Shown: in pieces, positions 1-6,496 of the stretch
Layout of the letters: every line of letters starts with the position of its first letter
Position numbering within the stretch: the first letter of the stretch is position 1
NCBI GenBank assembly: GCA_027023165.1
Contig: JALVWX010000132.1
Location: 1-9,295 of the forward strand
Origin: Thermococcus sp.
GTDB lineage: Archaea; Methanobacteriota_B; Thermococci; Thermococcales; Thermococcaceae
Length of the DNA: 9,295 bases
Direction: 5' to 3'
Made by a program: the position numbers and the translations under genes
Notes under the pieces: generated by a model
What the model saw: only the letters and a program-made list of their open reading frames with translations
Told to the model about the DNA's origin: nothing
The model's database searches: none

Positions 1-1839
1 GGGTAGGGAAGCCTTTAGGGCCTTCTCCTGCTTCTCCTTCACCTCAGGGTAAATCGCGTTTATGAGCTCGCGATGCCTCTGCAGGTTTCCAGTGAGGAGG
101 AGAATCTCGTCTATGATTCCGTGGCCGTCCATGAACTTCCAGTAGAAGGCCTCGTGGTCTATTACCTCGGCTATCTTCTTCAAATCCTCCTCGGTCAGAC
201 CCTTGGACTTCTTTGCTATCTCAAGGTACTGGTAGAACTCAGGAGCCTTACTCCTGTCGCCTGTGCCCGCTATCGCCGGCAGGTGCTTTATCTTGTCCTC
301 CACCTCGGGGTTTATGAAGCGAGCAACTTCCGTAGCAAGCATTCCGGCCGTTAGTTCGTAGTAGCCGCGCTTGATGTGGTGCGGGTTGACGTGGACGTCG
401 ACGTATTCGTCAACCTTCGCCCTGTCCTCGCTCACCCACTCGCGCGGGTCGTGGTGGTCTATGACGACTATCGGCACGCCATAAGCTCTTATCCTCTTGT
501 ATGCTGGAATGTCCTCGCTGGTTCCGCCGTTGTCCACGATGACAACCAGAGGCAGAGGGTCGCCGAACTTCTCATGGTCCTCAATCATGAAGATTATGTC
601 CTTGAGCACGTCCTCTATCTCGTAGAACGGTGCCCTGCTCGGTCTTCTCTTGAAGAGCTTCCACCTGGCCCCGGAATCGGGCGAAATCTGCTCGATGAGC
701 GGCACTATCGCGTACTCCAAAGCTAAACCGGAGGTGTAGCCGTCGGCATCGGAGTGGTGCCTCAGCAGAATCGGCCTGCCCTCGTATATCGCGCGCCTTA
801 TCATGAATGCCGCCTTCATTATCTTCGGCTTCAGCTTTTCGAGAACCTCGCTCTCAACGAGGAAGCCAACGTCCTGCGGCTGGGCACGCCTGTCAAGCTC
901 CTCCTCTATGCGCCTTTTGACCTCTGCCGCCTCGAGACCCCAGAGGCGAACCATGTCGCTCGCCTCTATCTGAATCTCGCCGGAGTGGAAGGCTATCTTT
1001 CCAATGACCTCAACTATGTCGCCGACGTTGATGTTTGGGTAGGCCCTGACGCCTGGGGCCTCGAACGCGGCAACCCAGGTTATTCCGGTTCCGTCGGTTA
1101 TCGTGAAGACCGTCGGCCCGCCGGTGACCTGTATCTGTGTCACCCTGCCGCGCAATCTAACCGTCTTGCCCGCCATGTCCTTGCTGAGGTCTTTGATGAG
1201 CGTCACAGGAAGTTCCTTCCTCACCACAACCTCCTTGTAGTGCTTGAGAGCCGACTCTATGAGATCCACTTCACGCTTGTCCGGCCTCACGTCGAGAACC
1301 TGAACGAGTATCTCCTCACCGGGCTTGTACTCCCTTCCACCGAGGAGGTCCTTCCGCTTTATAAGCCCGGTAACGTGCGGATTGAGCTTGACAAAGACAC
1401 CGAAGCGCTCCACCCTCTCTATGGTACCCTTGTAGACGCTCCCGACCTCAACGTCCTCGTAGTCGCAGGTCTTGTCGAGGATGTAAACGACCTTATACTT
1501 CCTGAGACAGTCCGGACAGACCCACGTGGTTTCCATACCCGGTTCCCAGGGTTCCTTAACGCGGCCGCAGATGTCGCAGGCCAGAACCTTGCCCGTTCCG
1601 CCGCACGTTGGACAGGTGTCGTAAACCGGGACCGTTCCCTTCCCGTGGCACTCGGGGCAGGGTATCTCATCGACCTCGTCCTCAACGCCGAGATAATCCA
1701 GGTTCCTGTAGCCTTTCAGCTTGTCTCCGACCTTGAAATCAGCGGGAACGTAGCCCCAGCCCCCGCAGACGGGGCACTCCTTCTCGCCCACCTTGACCTT
1801 TCCGGTGCCGTGACACTCGGGACAATCCTTGACCACCAT
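1..1839 (-). CDS. RecJ-like DHH phosphoesterase with DnaJ-type zinc fingers, S1 and OB-fold domains (3' part cut by window edge)
   Basis: Predicted cytoplasmic nucleic-acid-binding phosphodiesterase or exonuclease of the archaeal RecJ-like type with a DnaJ-type zinc finger (COG1107-like). 613 residues are visible and the frame runs off the left edge; from memory the family is about 740 residues. Domains in order: four CxxCxGxG motifs (C6/C9, C22/C25, C61/C64, C76/C79); a further zinc-ribbon pair C88/C91 and C108/C111; an S1 RNA-binding domain at about 133-195 (GxxxxGxIxRVxxFGVFV); an OB fold at about 207-297; then the DHH catalytic core with RHHSDADG (D364, D366), VDNGG (D436) and VIDHHDPR (D461-H462-H463). 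These acidic and His residues are the metal ligands of DHH enzymes. The start is ATG 1839, preceded by GGGGTGG with a 5-base spacer. The gene lies 35 bp after the MFS gene. Substrate (RNA or DNA, 5'-3' or 3'-5') cannot be told from sequence. It is not GAN, the CMG-associated RecJ of this group, which from memory is about 470 residues and lacks the zinc/S1 front end. Confidence 0.9.
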   Translation of the reverse strand, partial: MVVKDCPECHGTGKVKVGEKECPVCGGWGYVPADFKVGDKLKGYRNLDYLGVEDEVDEIPCPECHGKGTVPVYDTCPTCGGTGKVLACDICGRVKEPWEPGMETTWVCPDCLRKYKVVYILDKTCDYEDVEVGSVYKGTIERVERFGVFVKLNPHVTGLIKRKDLLGGREYKPGEEILVQVLDVRPDKREVDLIESALKHYKEVVVRKELPVTLIKDLSKDMAGKTVRLRGRVTQIQVTGGPTVFTITDGTGITWVAAFEAPGVRAYPNINVGDIVEVIGKIAFHSGEIQIEASDMVRLWGLEAAEVKRRIEEELDRRAQPQDVGFLVESEVLEKLKPKIMKAAFMIRRAIYEGRPILLRHHSDADGYTSGLALEYAIVPLIEQISPDSGARWKLFKRRPSRAPFYEIEDVLKDIIFMIEDHEKFGDPLPLVVIVDNGGTSEDIPAYKRIRAYGVPIVVIDHHDPREWVSEDRAKVDEYVDVHVNPHHIKRGYYELTAGMLATEVARFINPEVEDKIKHLPAIAGTGDRSKAPEFYQYLEIAKKSKGLTEEDLKKIAEVIDHEAFYWKFMDGHGIIDEILLLTGNLQRHRELINAIYPEVKEKQEKALKASLP

Positions 1840-1844
1840 GAATA

Positions 1845-1851
1845 CCACCCC
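1845..1851 (-). promoter_or_regulatory. Ribosome binding site of the DHH gene
   Basis: GGGGTGG on the minus strand, 5 bases before ATG 1839. It matches the GGTG core complementary to the archaeal 16S 3' end (ACCUCC) and fixes this start. Confidence 0.7.
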
Positions 1852-1874
1852 AGAATCCTCTCACTGGAGAACTC

Positions 1875-3050
1875 TTAGGCCCGGGATAGCTTATAACCTT
1901 TTGTCCCCTCCCCGAAGAAGCCCCAGAAGACGACCATTGAGAGGACGTAAAACAGGGCCGTTATCAGGAAGGGCCACATTAACGAGAGATCGAAGAGCCT
2001 GCCGCCGAGGTACTGCCCGAGGCCGAAGGTAGCAGTCCAGGAGAAGCTGTTGAGGGCCATCGCCGTCGAGCGCTCCTCCTTCTCAAAGAAGCCCATCATA
2101 AATGAGCTCCAAATCGGGTTCACGATGTTCATCAGTATCGTCCTCACCGTGTAGATCAGGGCCGCTATGTAGAAAGTTGGGGAAAAGGGCATAGCAGCTA
2201 TGAGCAGGCTCGCGCTCCCGTTGAAAGACACTACCGTCTTAACACTCCCCAGCCTGTCCGCTATGACTGGAAGGAGGAAGGTTCCGAGGCCCATTATGAA
2301 CTGCTGAACCGCGAATAGCCAGCCTATACTCTCAAGGCTCGTGCCGAAGCGCTGGTTGAACCAGAGGCCGACGTAGGGGATGGCAATTCCGGCTCCAAGG
2401 CCGATGAGAACACTCGGAAGGGCAAAGCGGCCTATCCTCGCGATGAGTCCGCGGTCGATTCTGAGGGACTTCCCCGAGTCGGCAAGCACCGACTTAACCA
2501 GGGCCACCAGGAGGAGCCTCACCGGGATTATTAGGAGAACGAGGGCGAAAACCTCGCGATATGTCAGATAACGTGGGAGGAAGCCGGCAAGGATCAACCC
2601 AACAGCGGAACCGATTGTCCCAACCGCTGAGGAGAGGCTGAAGAGGTAGTGTCTCCTCCCCTCATCCACCTCACCGCTGAGCAGGGCCATGAAAGAGGGT
2701 CCCTCAAAGGCCATCCCGATTCCAACGAGAACTCCACCGATAACGAGAAATGAAAGCCCGGGATAGAGAACCTGGATAAGCCTGCCGAAGAAGATGAGAG
2801 AAACGCCGAGGAGGACCGTTCTCCTGTAGCCGAGTTTGGCCCCCAGCGGGCCTGAGAAGAGCAGAAACGAGGCCTGGGCCAGCGTTGAGAGCGAGAAGAC
2901 GGTTCCAATGCCGGAGTAGCTGTAGCCCAGGGCTCTGAGGTAGAAGGGGAAGATGAACCAGGCTATGTTGCCCCCGAGCCAGGAGACGAAGGAGTAGGCA
3001 ACGAGAAGCCATGCGTCCCTGCCGAAGCCCCGATAGCTCTGCAGCGACAT
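1875..3050 (-). CDS. Major facilitator superfamily transporter, 12 transmembrane helices
   Basis: A 391-residue integral membrane permease predicted to move a small solute by secondary transport; the substrate is not identifiable. Length and a hydrophobicity pattern of about 12 helices in two halves, separated by a basic loop near residues 190-210 (KSVLADSGKSLRIDRG), fit MFS. The loop after helix 2 carries motif A as GPLGAKLGYRR (67-77), with the usual Asp replaced by Ala71. The matching loop in the second half, IADRLGSVK, keeps Asp-Arg. The start is ATG 3050, with no ribosome binding site in front but a TATA box about 26 bases upstream, so the transcript should begin at or very near the ATG. 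It ends with TAA, 35 bp before the DHH gene. Drug or metabolite efflux is possible in this family but would be a guess. Confidence 0.88.
   Translation of the reverse strand: MSLQSYRGFGRDAWLLVAYSFVSWLGGNIAWFIFPFYLRALGYSYSGIGTVFSLSTLAQASFLLFSGPLGAKLGYRRTVLLGVSLIFFGRLIQVLYPGLSFLVIGGVLVGIGMAFEGPSFMALLSGEVDEGRRHYLFSLSSAVGTIGSAVGLILAGFLPRYLTYREVFALVLLIIPVRLLLVALVKSVLADSGKSLRIDRGLIARIGRFALPSVLIGLGAGIAIPYVGLWFNQRFGTSLESIGWLFAVQQFIMGLGTFLLPVIADRLGSVKTVVSFNGSASLLIAAMPFSPTFYIAALIYTVRTILMNIVNPIWSSFMMGFFEKEERSTAMALNSFSWTATFGLGQYLGGRLFDLSLMWPFLITALFYVLSMVVFWGFFGEGTKGYKLSRA
1889..1902 (-). promoter_or_regulatory. Probable internal promoter for the DHH gene (BRE + TATA)
   Basis: On the minus strand AAAAGG is followed at once by TTATAAGC. 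This A/purine-rich BRE and TATA arrangement is typical of Thermococcales promoters. It lies inside the last codons of the MFS gene. A start about 26 bases downstream (near 1868) would give a leader of about 29 bases containing the GGGGTGG ribosome binding site. This suggests the DHH gene can be transcribed independently as well as from MFS read-through. It also encodes Lys-Gly-Tyr-Lys-Leu of the transporter, so chance cannot be excluded. Confidence 0.45.
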
Positions 3051-3072
3051 GAACGTTTAGATGTCCATCGAG

Positions 3073-3079
3073 TATATAA
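3073..3079 (-). promoter_or_regulatory. TATA box of the MFS gene; leaderless transcript predicted
   Basis: TTATATA on the minus strand is centred 26 bases before ATG 3050, the usual TATA-to-start distance in archaea. No GGTG/GGAG-type ribosome binding site lies between them. Together these predict a leaderless mRNA. The bases just upstream are not a strong A-rich BRE. Confidence 0.65.
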
Positions 3080-3109
3080 GCGTACCGGATACAAGCAGGA
3101 GAAGAATCG

Positions 3110-3125
3110 AAAAAGAGGGGAAAAA
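3110..3125 (-). terminator. T-rich archaeal terminator after the S-layer-like gene
   Basis: Immediately after the TGA of the secreted-protein gene the minus strand reads TTTTTCCCCTCTTTTT. Two runs of five T separated by a pyrimidine stretch are the usual intrinsic terminator form in Thermococcales. No stem-loop is evident or required. It separates this gene from the MFS promoter 30 bases further on. Confidence 0.65.
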
Positions 3126-3131
3126 GCAGGT

Positions 3132-4601
3132 TCAGCCGAGGGATGCCATGAACTCCTGGACGGCTTTCCACGTCAGGGAATACGTCCTTCCGGCGAGGAT
3201 TATCACGCGGTAGCGCGGGTTGTAGGGGTTCTCGAGGGACTTCACCACGTAGCCGTTCTCAAGAACCTCCACCTTTATCTTCGCTACCGTCGTGTTGCCG
3301 TAGACCCTGGTCAAAAGATCCCAGGCCCTGTTGCTCACCCAGCCACCGACGATAATGACGTTTTTGTCCTTGGGAAGTGCCCTGAGGGAGGTGTCGTTGA
3401 TTATGAGGGAGCTGACGTTGTTGGTGGCGCTGACCACAGGCGCGGTGAAGTGGGCCGTTTTCTTCACGAGAACCCTTCTGACGAAGACGTAGCCCTCAAC
3501 GCCGGTAACCTTTCCCTTAGAGTCGTGCTCGAAGACCGGGGAGATGCCGAGGCCCCAGTCGAGGGGTATCTCGAGCTTTTCCCCGGGTTTAATTTCGACC
3601 TTCCCAAAGCCCTTCTTGGGGTCGACGTGGAGGTACAGGGTGGTAAGGTTCCTCACCGGATCGATATCCCAGACCCACTGGCCCTTGAAGACGTCCCCGT
3701 CGTGGTACTCGCGGACCTTCTTGTAGGAGACGTAGTCGTAGACGACCATCATGTTGCTGTTGATGCCCACGAAGAACTCCGTTGGAGAGAAGAGGAAGAG
3801 CACGGGGATTCCCGACTTCATCAGTTCCTTTATCTCGCCTGCAGGATATGAATCGTAGGCCTCGAACTCACCCCGCCCCTGAAAGTCGGTGTACATTAGA
3901 TAGTACTTCCCCTCGAGCATTATCTTTGGCTTCTTCGTCCCGTCGGGGTAGCGGACCTCCACAAGCATCTTGGAGGAGTTGACGTTTATGTCGAGGAACC
4001 TTAGGGTCCATCCGTCCGCGTCCAGGGTCTCGCCGATGGACTTGGCCTCGCCGCTCACGTTGTTCACGGAGTAAACGTAGACGGCACCCTTCCCCTTGAA
4101 CGTTGAGAAAACGGCCCGGTAGTTCCCTTCTGGAACCATGGGCGTCGTGTTCTCGTTGAAGATCACCTCAACGCTTCTGTCAAGGAAGTATGAAGCACCG
4201 GAGCTTTCGTTGAAGCCCACCCTGGAGAAGTTGACCGCAACGACGACGGCCTTGCCGGACGGCTCGTCGCTCACGTTAAGCCCCACGTCGGGCATATCGA
4301 TACGGTTGAGGGTGTAGAACTGGTCGGCGTCCACTATTGGAACGCTGTGGTACTCCACCGGGACGGAGACTGTGACGTTGTATGTGCCGTTTCTTATCCC
4401 CTGGAGAACCAGAAACGCACCGAGGCGGGAGCCGCTTATCGCGTCCTCGCCGATGTGGAGGGGAACGCCGTTGACGACCTTGGTCGTGGGCAGAACTATC
4501 ACCGTGTTGGAGGAATCCACCGGAGCGGAGGCAGAAGCGGGGAGAATGACCATTGAAAACGCCATCAAAGCCACCAGGAGGCGCATTAAAGCTCTCTTCA
4601 T
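3132..4601 (-). CDS. Secreted S-layer-like glycoprotein, function unknown
   Basis: A 489-residue exported protein. Residues 1-26 form a clear Sec signal peptide: basic MKRALMR, a hydrophobic core, then ASASA with likely cleavage after A26. The rest is beta-rich and polar, with twelve N-x-S/T sequons, so it should be glycosylated outside the cell. The C-terminal 78 residues (about 412-489), with NVIIVGGWVSN and later RVIILAGRTY, resemble the VGGP…VAG repeat style of the C-terminal domain of methanogen-type S-layer proteins; this is a family resemblance judged by eye. There is no C-terminal membrane helix or Ser/Thr-rich stalk, so it is either lattice-associated or released. The start chosen is ATG 4601, with GGTGGAG just upstream and a TATA box at 4633-4640. 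A TTG at 4631 in the same frame would begin against the TATA box and is rejected. Transcribed divergently from the DUF2391-like gene. Confidence 0.8.
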   Translation of the reverse strand: MKRALMRLLVALMAFSMVILPASASAPVDSSNTVIVLPTTKVVNGVPLHIGEDAISGSRLGAFLVLQGIRNGTYNVTVSVPVEYHSVPIVDADQFYTLNRIDMPDVGLNVSDEPSGKAVVVAVNFSRVGFNESSGASYFLDRSVEVIFNENTTPMVPEGNYRAVFSTFKGKGAVYVYSVNNVSGEAKSIGETLDADGWTLRFLDINVNSSKMLVEVRYPDGTKKPKIMLEGKYYLMYTDFQGRGEFEAYDSYPAGEIKELMKSGIPVLFLFSPTEFFVGINSNMMVVYDYVSYKKVREYHDGDVFKGQWVWDIDPVRNLTTLYLHVDPKKGFGKVEIKPGEKLEIPLDWGLGISPVFEHDSKGKVTGVEGYVFVRRVLVKKTAHFTAPVVSATNNVSSLIINDTSLRALPKDKNVIIVGGWVSNRAWDLLTRVYGNTTVAKIKVEVLENGYVVKSLENPYNPRYRVIILAGRTYSLTWKAVQEFMASLG

Positions 4602-4605
4602 CTCT

Positions 4606-4612
4606 CTCCACC
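4606..4612 (-). promoter_or_regulatory. Ribosome binding site fixing the start of the S-layer-like gene
   Basis: GGTGGAG on the minus strand ends 4 bases before ATG 4601. It supports this start over the in-frame TTG 30 bases upstream. With transcription predicted near 4611 it would sit at the very 5' end of the mRNA. Confidence 0.65.
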
Positions 4613-4632
4613 AGAGTAAGCTCGGACTCAAC

Positions 4633-4648
4633 CTTTATAACTTTTCCC
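4633..4648 (-). promoter_or_regulatory. BRE + TATA promoter of the S-layer-like gene; core shared with the divergent gene
   Basis: The minus strand reads GGGAAAAG then TTATAAAG, a textbook BRE plus TATA, about 36 bases before ATG 4601. The plus strand of the same core reads CTTTATAAC and could serve the divergent gene, but lacks an A-rich BRE in that direction. From this core the plus-strand start would fall near 4663, beyond that gene's ribosome binding site (4652-4659). Confidence 0.7.
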
Positions 4649-4651
4649 GGA

Positions 4652-4659
4652 GAGGGTGG
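4652..4659 (+). promoter_or_regulatory. Ribosome binding site of the DUF2391-like gene
   Basis: GAGGGTGG followed by a 6-base spacer and ATG 4666. This decides the start: the open frame extends back to 4372, but that part overlaps the divergent gene and its promoter. Confidence 0.7.
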
Positions 4660-4665
4660 AACGCG

Positions 4666-5196
4666 ATGATGAGTGAATCCAATGCTGAAGGGATGATGAA
4701 CCCCGAACCTGAGCGCGGTGAAGAGATGAGAACCATGGCCGAAACCCTGAGGGAAATACGCAGTGAACTGGAGGAGCTTAAAAACAGCCTCGACGAGCGT
4801 GAGAAGCCCGATACCCTCGGCTGGGATGACATAGCCCAGGAGGTCGTCGGTGCGGTGACCTTTGCCCTCCCCTTCCTCTTCACGGGCGAGCTGTGGGACG
4901 TCGCCAAAGACATCTCGGTCGAGCGCTCGGTTTTAATCTTCCTCCTCACCCTCGGCATAGCCTACCTCTTCATAGCCAAATCAAGGATAGGGAACCTAAA
5001 GCGTGAGGAACTCTTCCACGTGCCCAAGAGGCTTCTCACGGTGGCGGTGATAGCCTACGCGATATCCGCGGGGCTGATATACATCTACGGGATAAACTCT
5101 GTTGCCGACTTCACACCCATCCAGTACCTCAACGAGACAGTGCTCGTGAGCACGTTCGCCGTGATAGGGGCAATAACCGTTGACATGGTGAGGTGA
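4666..5196 (+). CDS. Four-helix integral membrane protein, DUF2391-like
   Basis: A 176-residue membrane protein of unknown function. Residues 1-23 are acidic and polar. Residues 24-46 (MAETLREIRSELEELKNSL and on) look like a short coiled coil. Four hydrophobic segments follow at about 60-80, 88-104, 123-143 and 158-174, joined by short charged loops. The pattern fits the small uncharacterised membrane family DUF2391, recalled by eye. A conserved-looking W/E/D set (E59, E75, W77, D78) lies around the first helix. The start is ATG 4666, supported by GAGGGTGG; a second ATG follows directly and would also work. The TGA ends one base before the ATG of the TOPRIM-like gene, so the two are almost certainly co-transcribed and coupled in translation. 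The coiled coil could mediate contact with that soluble partner; this is inference. Confidence 0.78.
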   Translation: MMSESNAEGMMNPEPERGEEMRTMAETLREIRSELEELKNSLDEREKPDTLGWDDIAQEVVGAVTFALPFLFTGELWDVAKDISVERSVLIFLLTLGIAYLFIAKSRIGNLKREELFHVPKRLLTVAVIAYAISAGLIYIYGINSVADFTPIQYLNETVLVSTFAVIGAITVDMVR

Positions 5197-6255
5197 ATGA
5201 GGGTTGTAACGGGAACCAGGTGGGAGGAGTTCGCCGACGAGAACTCCGTTCTCTTTCCAGAATACCGGAAGAACCGTGATGAGCTTTTGAATTTCGCCGA
5301 CTCGCTCAAAGGGGACGAGACGGTTGTAACCGCGAGCCTCGAGCTGATTGATTTAATCGCCCGGAGGTTCCGAAGGGGCGAGGAGAACATCCTGGTGTAT
5401 TCCGACACCGGAAAGGTCCTCACTCTTAAGGAAGTCTATGAGCTGAGGAAGTACCTCGACTTCGACGTCCGCGGCGGCTTCTCAGGTGAGAAGGCAAAAA
5501 CAAGCGTCCTGTTCGTTGAAGGCAAAACCGACGCCAAGTTCTTCAAGGCGGTCTTCAAAAAGCTCTTCGAGTTCCGGGAGAGCAGAAAAGCTCCAATGGA
5601 TCTGAGGTTCATAGAGCGGGTCTTCGAGCGCGACAACTTCGACCTCCTAGGGCGGGAGCGCGACGGCCACTATCTCGCGGTTATCCCGAGCGAAGGGAAC
5701 TCTGGAGTTATCAGAAACCTCGGGAACTTCCTGAGGGCGATGGAGGTCTTTAACTTCGCGGTGGATAGGATAGGGGCGGCGGTGGACATTGACGAGGATA
5801 GGGAAAGCGCCCTCGCCTCGATAACCGGAAAGCTCTCCGGGTTCCGGCATGAGAAGACAGAACTCGGCTACCGCGTCGGTGAAACCGAGGTGGTTCCGCT
5901 CATAATCGGCCTGCCCTTCGAGGATGAGGTGATAGAGTGGAAGAAGCCAACGGTCGAAGACCTGATGCTCCACCTCATAGCACGGGAGGGACTCCTCGAT
6001 AAGATAAAGCCCGGCCTTAAGACCCTCAACGAGAGCCTCGGGAGGAAGCTCAAGCCGAAGGAGGTCATGTATTTAGCTCTCTCAGCCTACGGACACTGGG
6101 GGAACCTGGAGGGATTCTACGAACTCTTCGTCATGCGCTCCCGGTTTAGGAACCTCAAGGCCGTCCTCAGGGAAGCAGAGCTTATGGAACCCCTCCAGCA
6201 CCTCGCGGGGTGGGACAGTAACAGGTACCCCCTAGAAAATCATTATAAAGAATAG
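5197..6255 (+). CDS. TOPRIM-like protein, DUF3226-like, function unknown
   Basis: A 352-residue soluble protein. Its centre carries the signature of a TOPRIM-type fold: VLFVEGKTDAKFF (about 104-116, conserved E108 and G109 with D112), a SEGNSG turn (165-170), and AVDIDED (195-201) giving the DxD pair D197/D199. In TOPRIM proteins (DnaG primase, topoisomerases, OLD and RNase M5 nucleases) these acids bind Mg2+ for phosphoryl chemistry. The layout resembles the DUF3226 group. Residues 1-100 and 230-352 match nothing I recognise; the C-terminal part is helical and basic. The ATG at 5197 touches the TGA of the preceding gene; GGTGA at 5187-5191 gives a 5-base spacer, so coupling is likely. The last codons (AGAAAATCATTATAAAG) are AT-rich and overlap a possible promoter. 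Nuclease activity is plausible but unproven. Confidence 0.78.
   Translation: MRVVTGTRWEEFADENSVLFPEYRKNRDELLNFADSLKGDETVVTASLELIDLIARRFRRGEENILVYSDTGKVLTLKEVYELRKYLDFDVRGGFSGEKAKTSVLFVEGKTDAKFFKAVFKKLFEFRESRKAPMDLRFIERVFERDNFDLLGRERDGHYLAVIPSEGNSGVIRNLGNFLRAMEVFNFAVDRIGAAVDIDEDRESALASITGKLSGFRHEKTELGYRVGETEVVPLIIGLPFEDEVIEWKKPTVEDLMLHLIAREGLLDKIKPGLKTLNESLGRKLKPKEVMYLALSAYGHWGNLEGFYELFVMRSRFRNLKAVLREAELMEPLQHLAGWDSNRYPLENHYKE
6235..6250 (+). promoter_or_regulatory. Possible BRE + TATA promoter for the 52-residue membrane protein gene
   Basis: GAAAAT, two bases, then TTATAAAG lie within the final codons of the TOPRIM-like gene. Transcription would begin near 6272 and give a leader of about 40 bases ahead of ATG 6312. 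The motif is good, but the surrounding DNA is AT-rich, which raises the chance of a false match. Confidence 0.4.
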
Positions 6256-6311
6256 GGAGTATGTGCTCATGGGTGTTGTTCCATAATTACGATTAAAGGG
6301 GGGAGTGCTAT

Positions 6312-6470
6312 ATGCATCCCGTATTGTTTATGATAGGCTATATATTGTTTGCATTGGCCATAATGGTGGGGATATTGTTAGTCTACCTGATAGTGTTTTA
6401 TTGGATGGGAGATTTAGCTACTAAACTCGGGAGCCTAGGGAATGAAAGTGAGCGATTAAAGAAAGAGTAA
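6312..6470 (+). CDS. 52-residue single-pass membrane protein, short and easily missed
   Basis: ATG to TAA encodes 52 residues. MHPVLF leads into one long hydrophobic helix (about residues 4-31, rich in I, L, V, F, Y), followed by a polar tail ending GNESERLKKE. The basic tail after the helix suggests a cytoplasmic C terminus. GGGGGGAGTG at 6298-6307 ends 4 bases before the ATG and can act as a ribosome binding site. Codon use (TTG, TTA, ATA, GTA) and about 40% GC differ from the GC-rich neighbours, suggesting recent arrival or a fast-evolving orphan. The hydrophobic helix with a charged tail argues that it is a real gene and not a random open frame. It follows the TOPRIM-like gene by 56 bp and might belong to that unit. 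No family is recognised. Confidence 0.55.
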   Translation: MHPVLFMIGYILFALAIMVGILLVYLIVFYWMGDLATKLGSLGNESERLKKE

Positions 6471-6496
6471 TGAAAGTGAGGGGATAAACAATTACT
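6441..6496 (+). repeat. Imperfect 28-bp tandem duplication
   Basis: AATGAAAGTGAG occurs at 6441-6452 and again, identical, at 6469-6480. The following bases are also alike (CGATTAAAGAA against GGGATAAACAA), so two imperfect 28-base units lie head to tail. The first unit encodes the tail of the 52-residue protein and the second begins in its stop codon. Because 28 is not a multiple of three, the duplication shifts frame. Confidence 0.55.

Noticed and set aside
754..1878. A 374-codon open frame on the plus strand opposite the DHH gene
   Set aside because: Its product has no coherent domain or membrane pattern, while the minus strand carries intact zinc-finger, S1, OB and DHH motifs over the same bases. 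Long antisense frames are common in GC-rich genes.
2704..3171. A 155-codon minus-strand frame spanning the MFS start and the terminator
   Set aside because: It crosses the terminator and promoter, overlaps the MFS gene in another frame and encodes no recognisable pattern.
4602..4631. TTG start 10 codons upstream for the S-layer-like protein
   Set aside because: It would lie directly against the TATA box and in front of the predicted transcription start; ATG 4601 has the ribosome binding site and starts a normal signal peptide.
4372..4665. N-terminal extension of the DUF2391-like gene by 98 codons
   Set aside because: It overlaps the signal-peptide region of the divergent gene and the shared promoter; GAGGGTGG in front of ATG 4666 marks the real start.
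6261..6296. An 11-codon open frame (MCSWVLFHNYD) before the 52-residue gene, as a leader peptide
   Set aside because: Preceded by GGGAGT, but too short, with no codon runs or attenuator hairpin to support a regulatory role.
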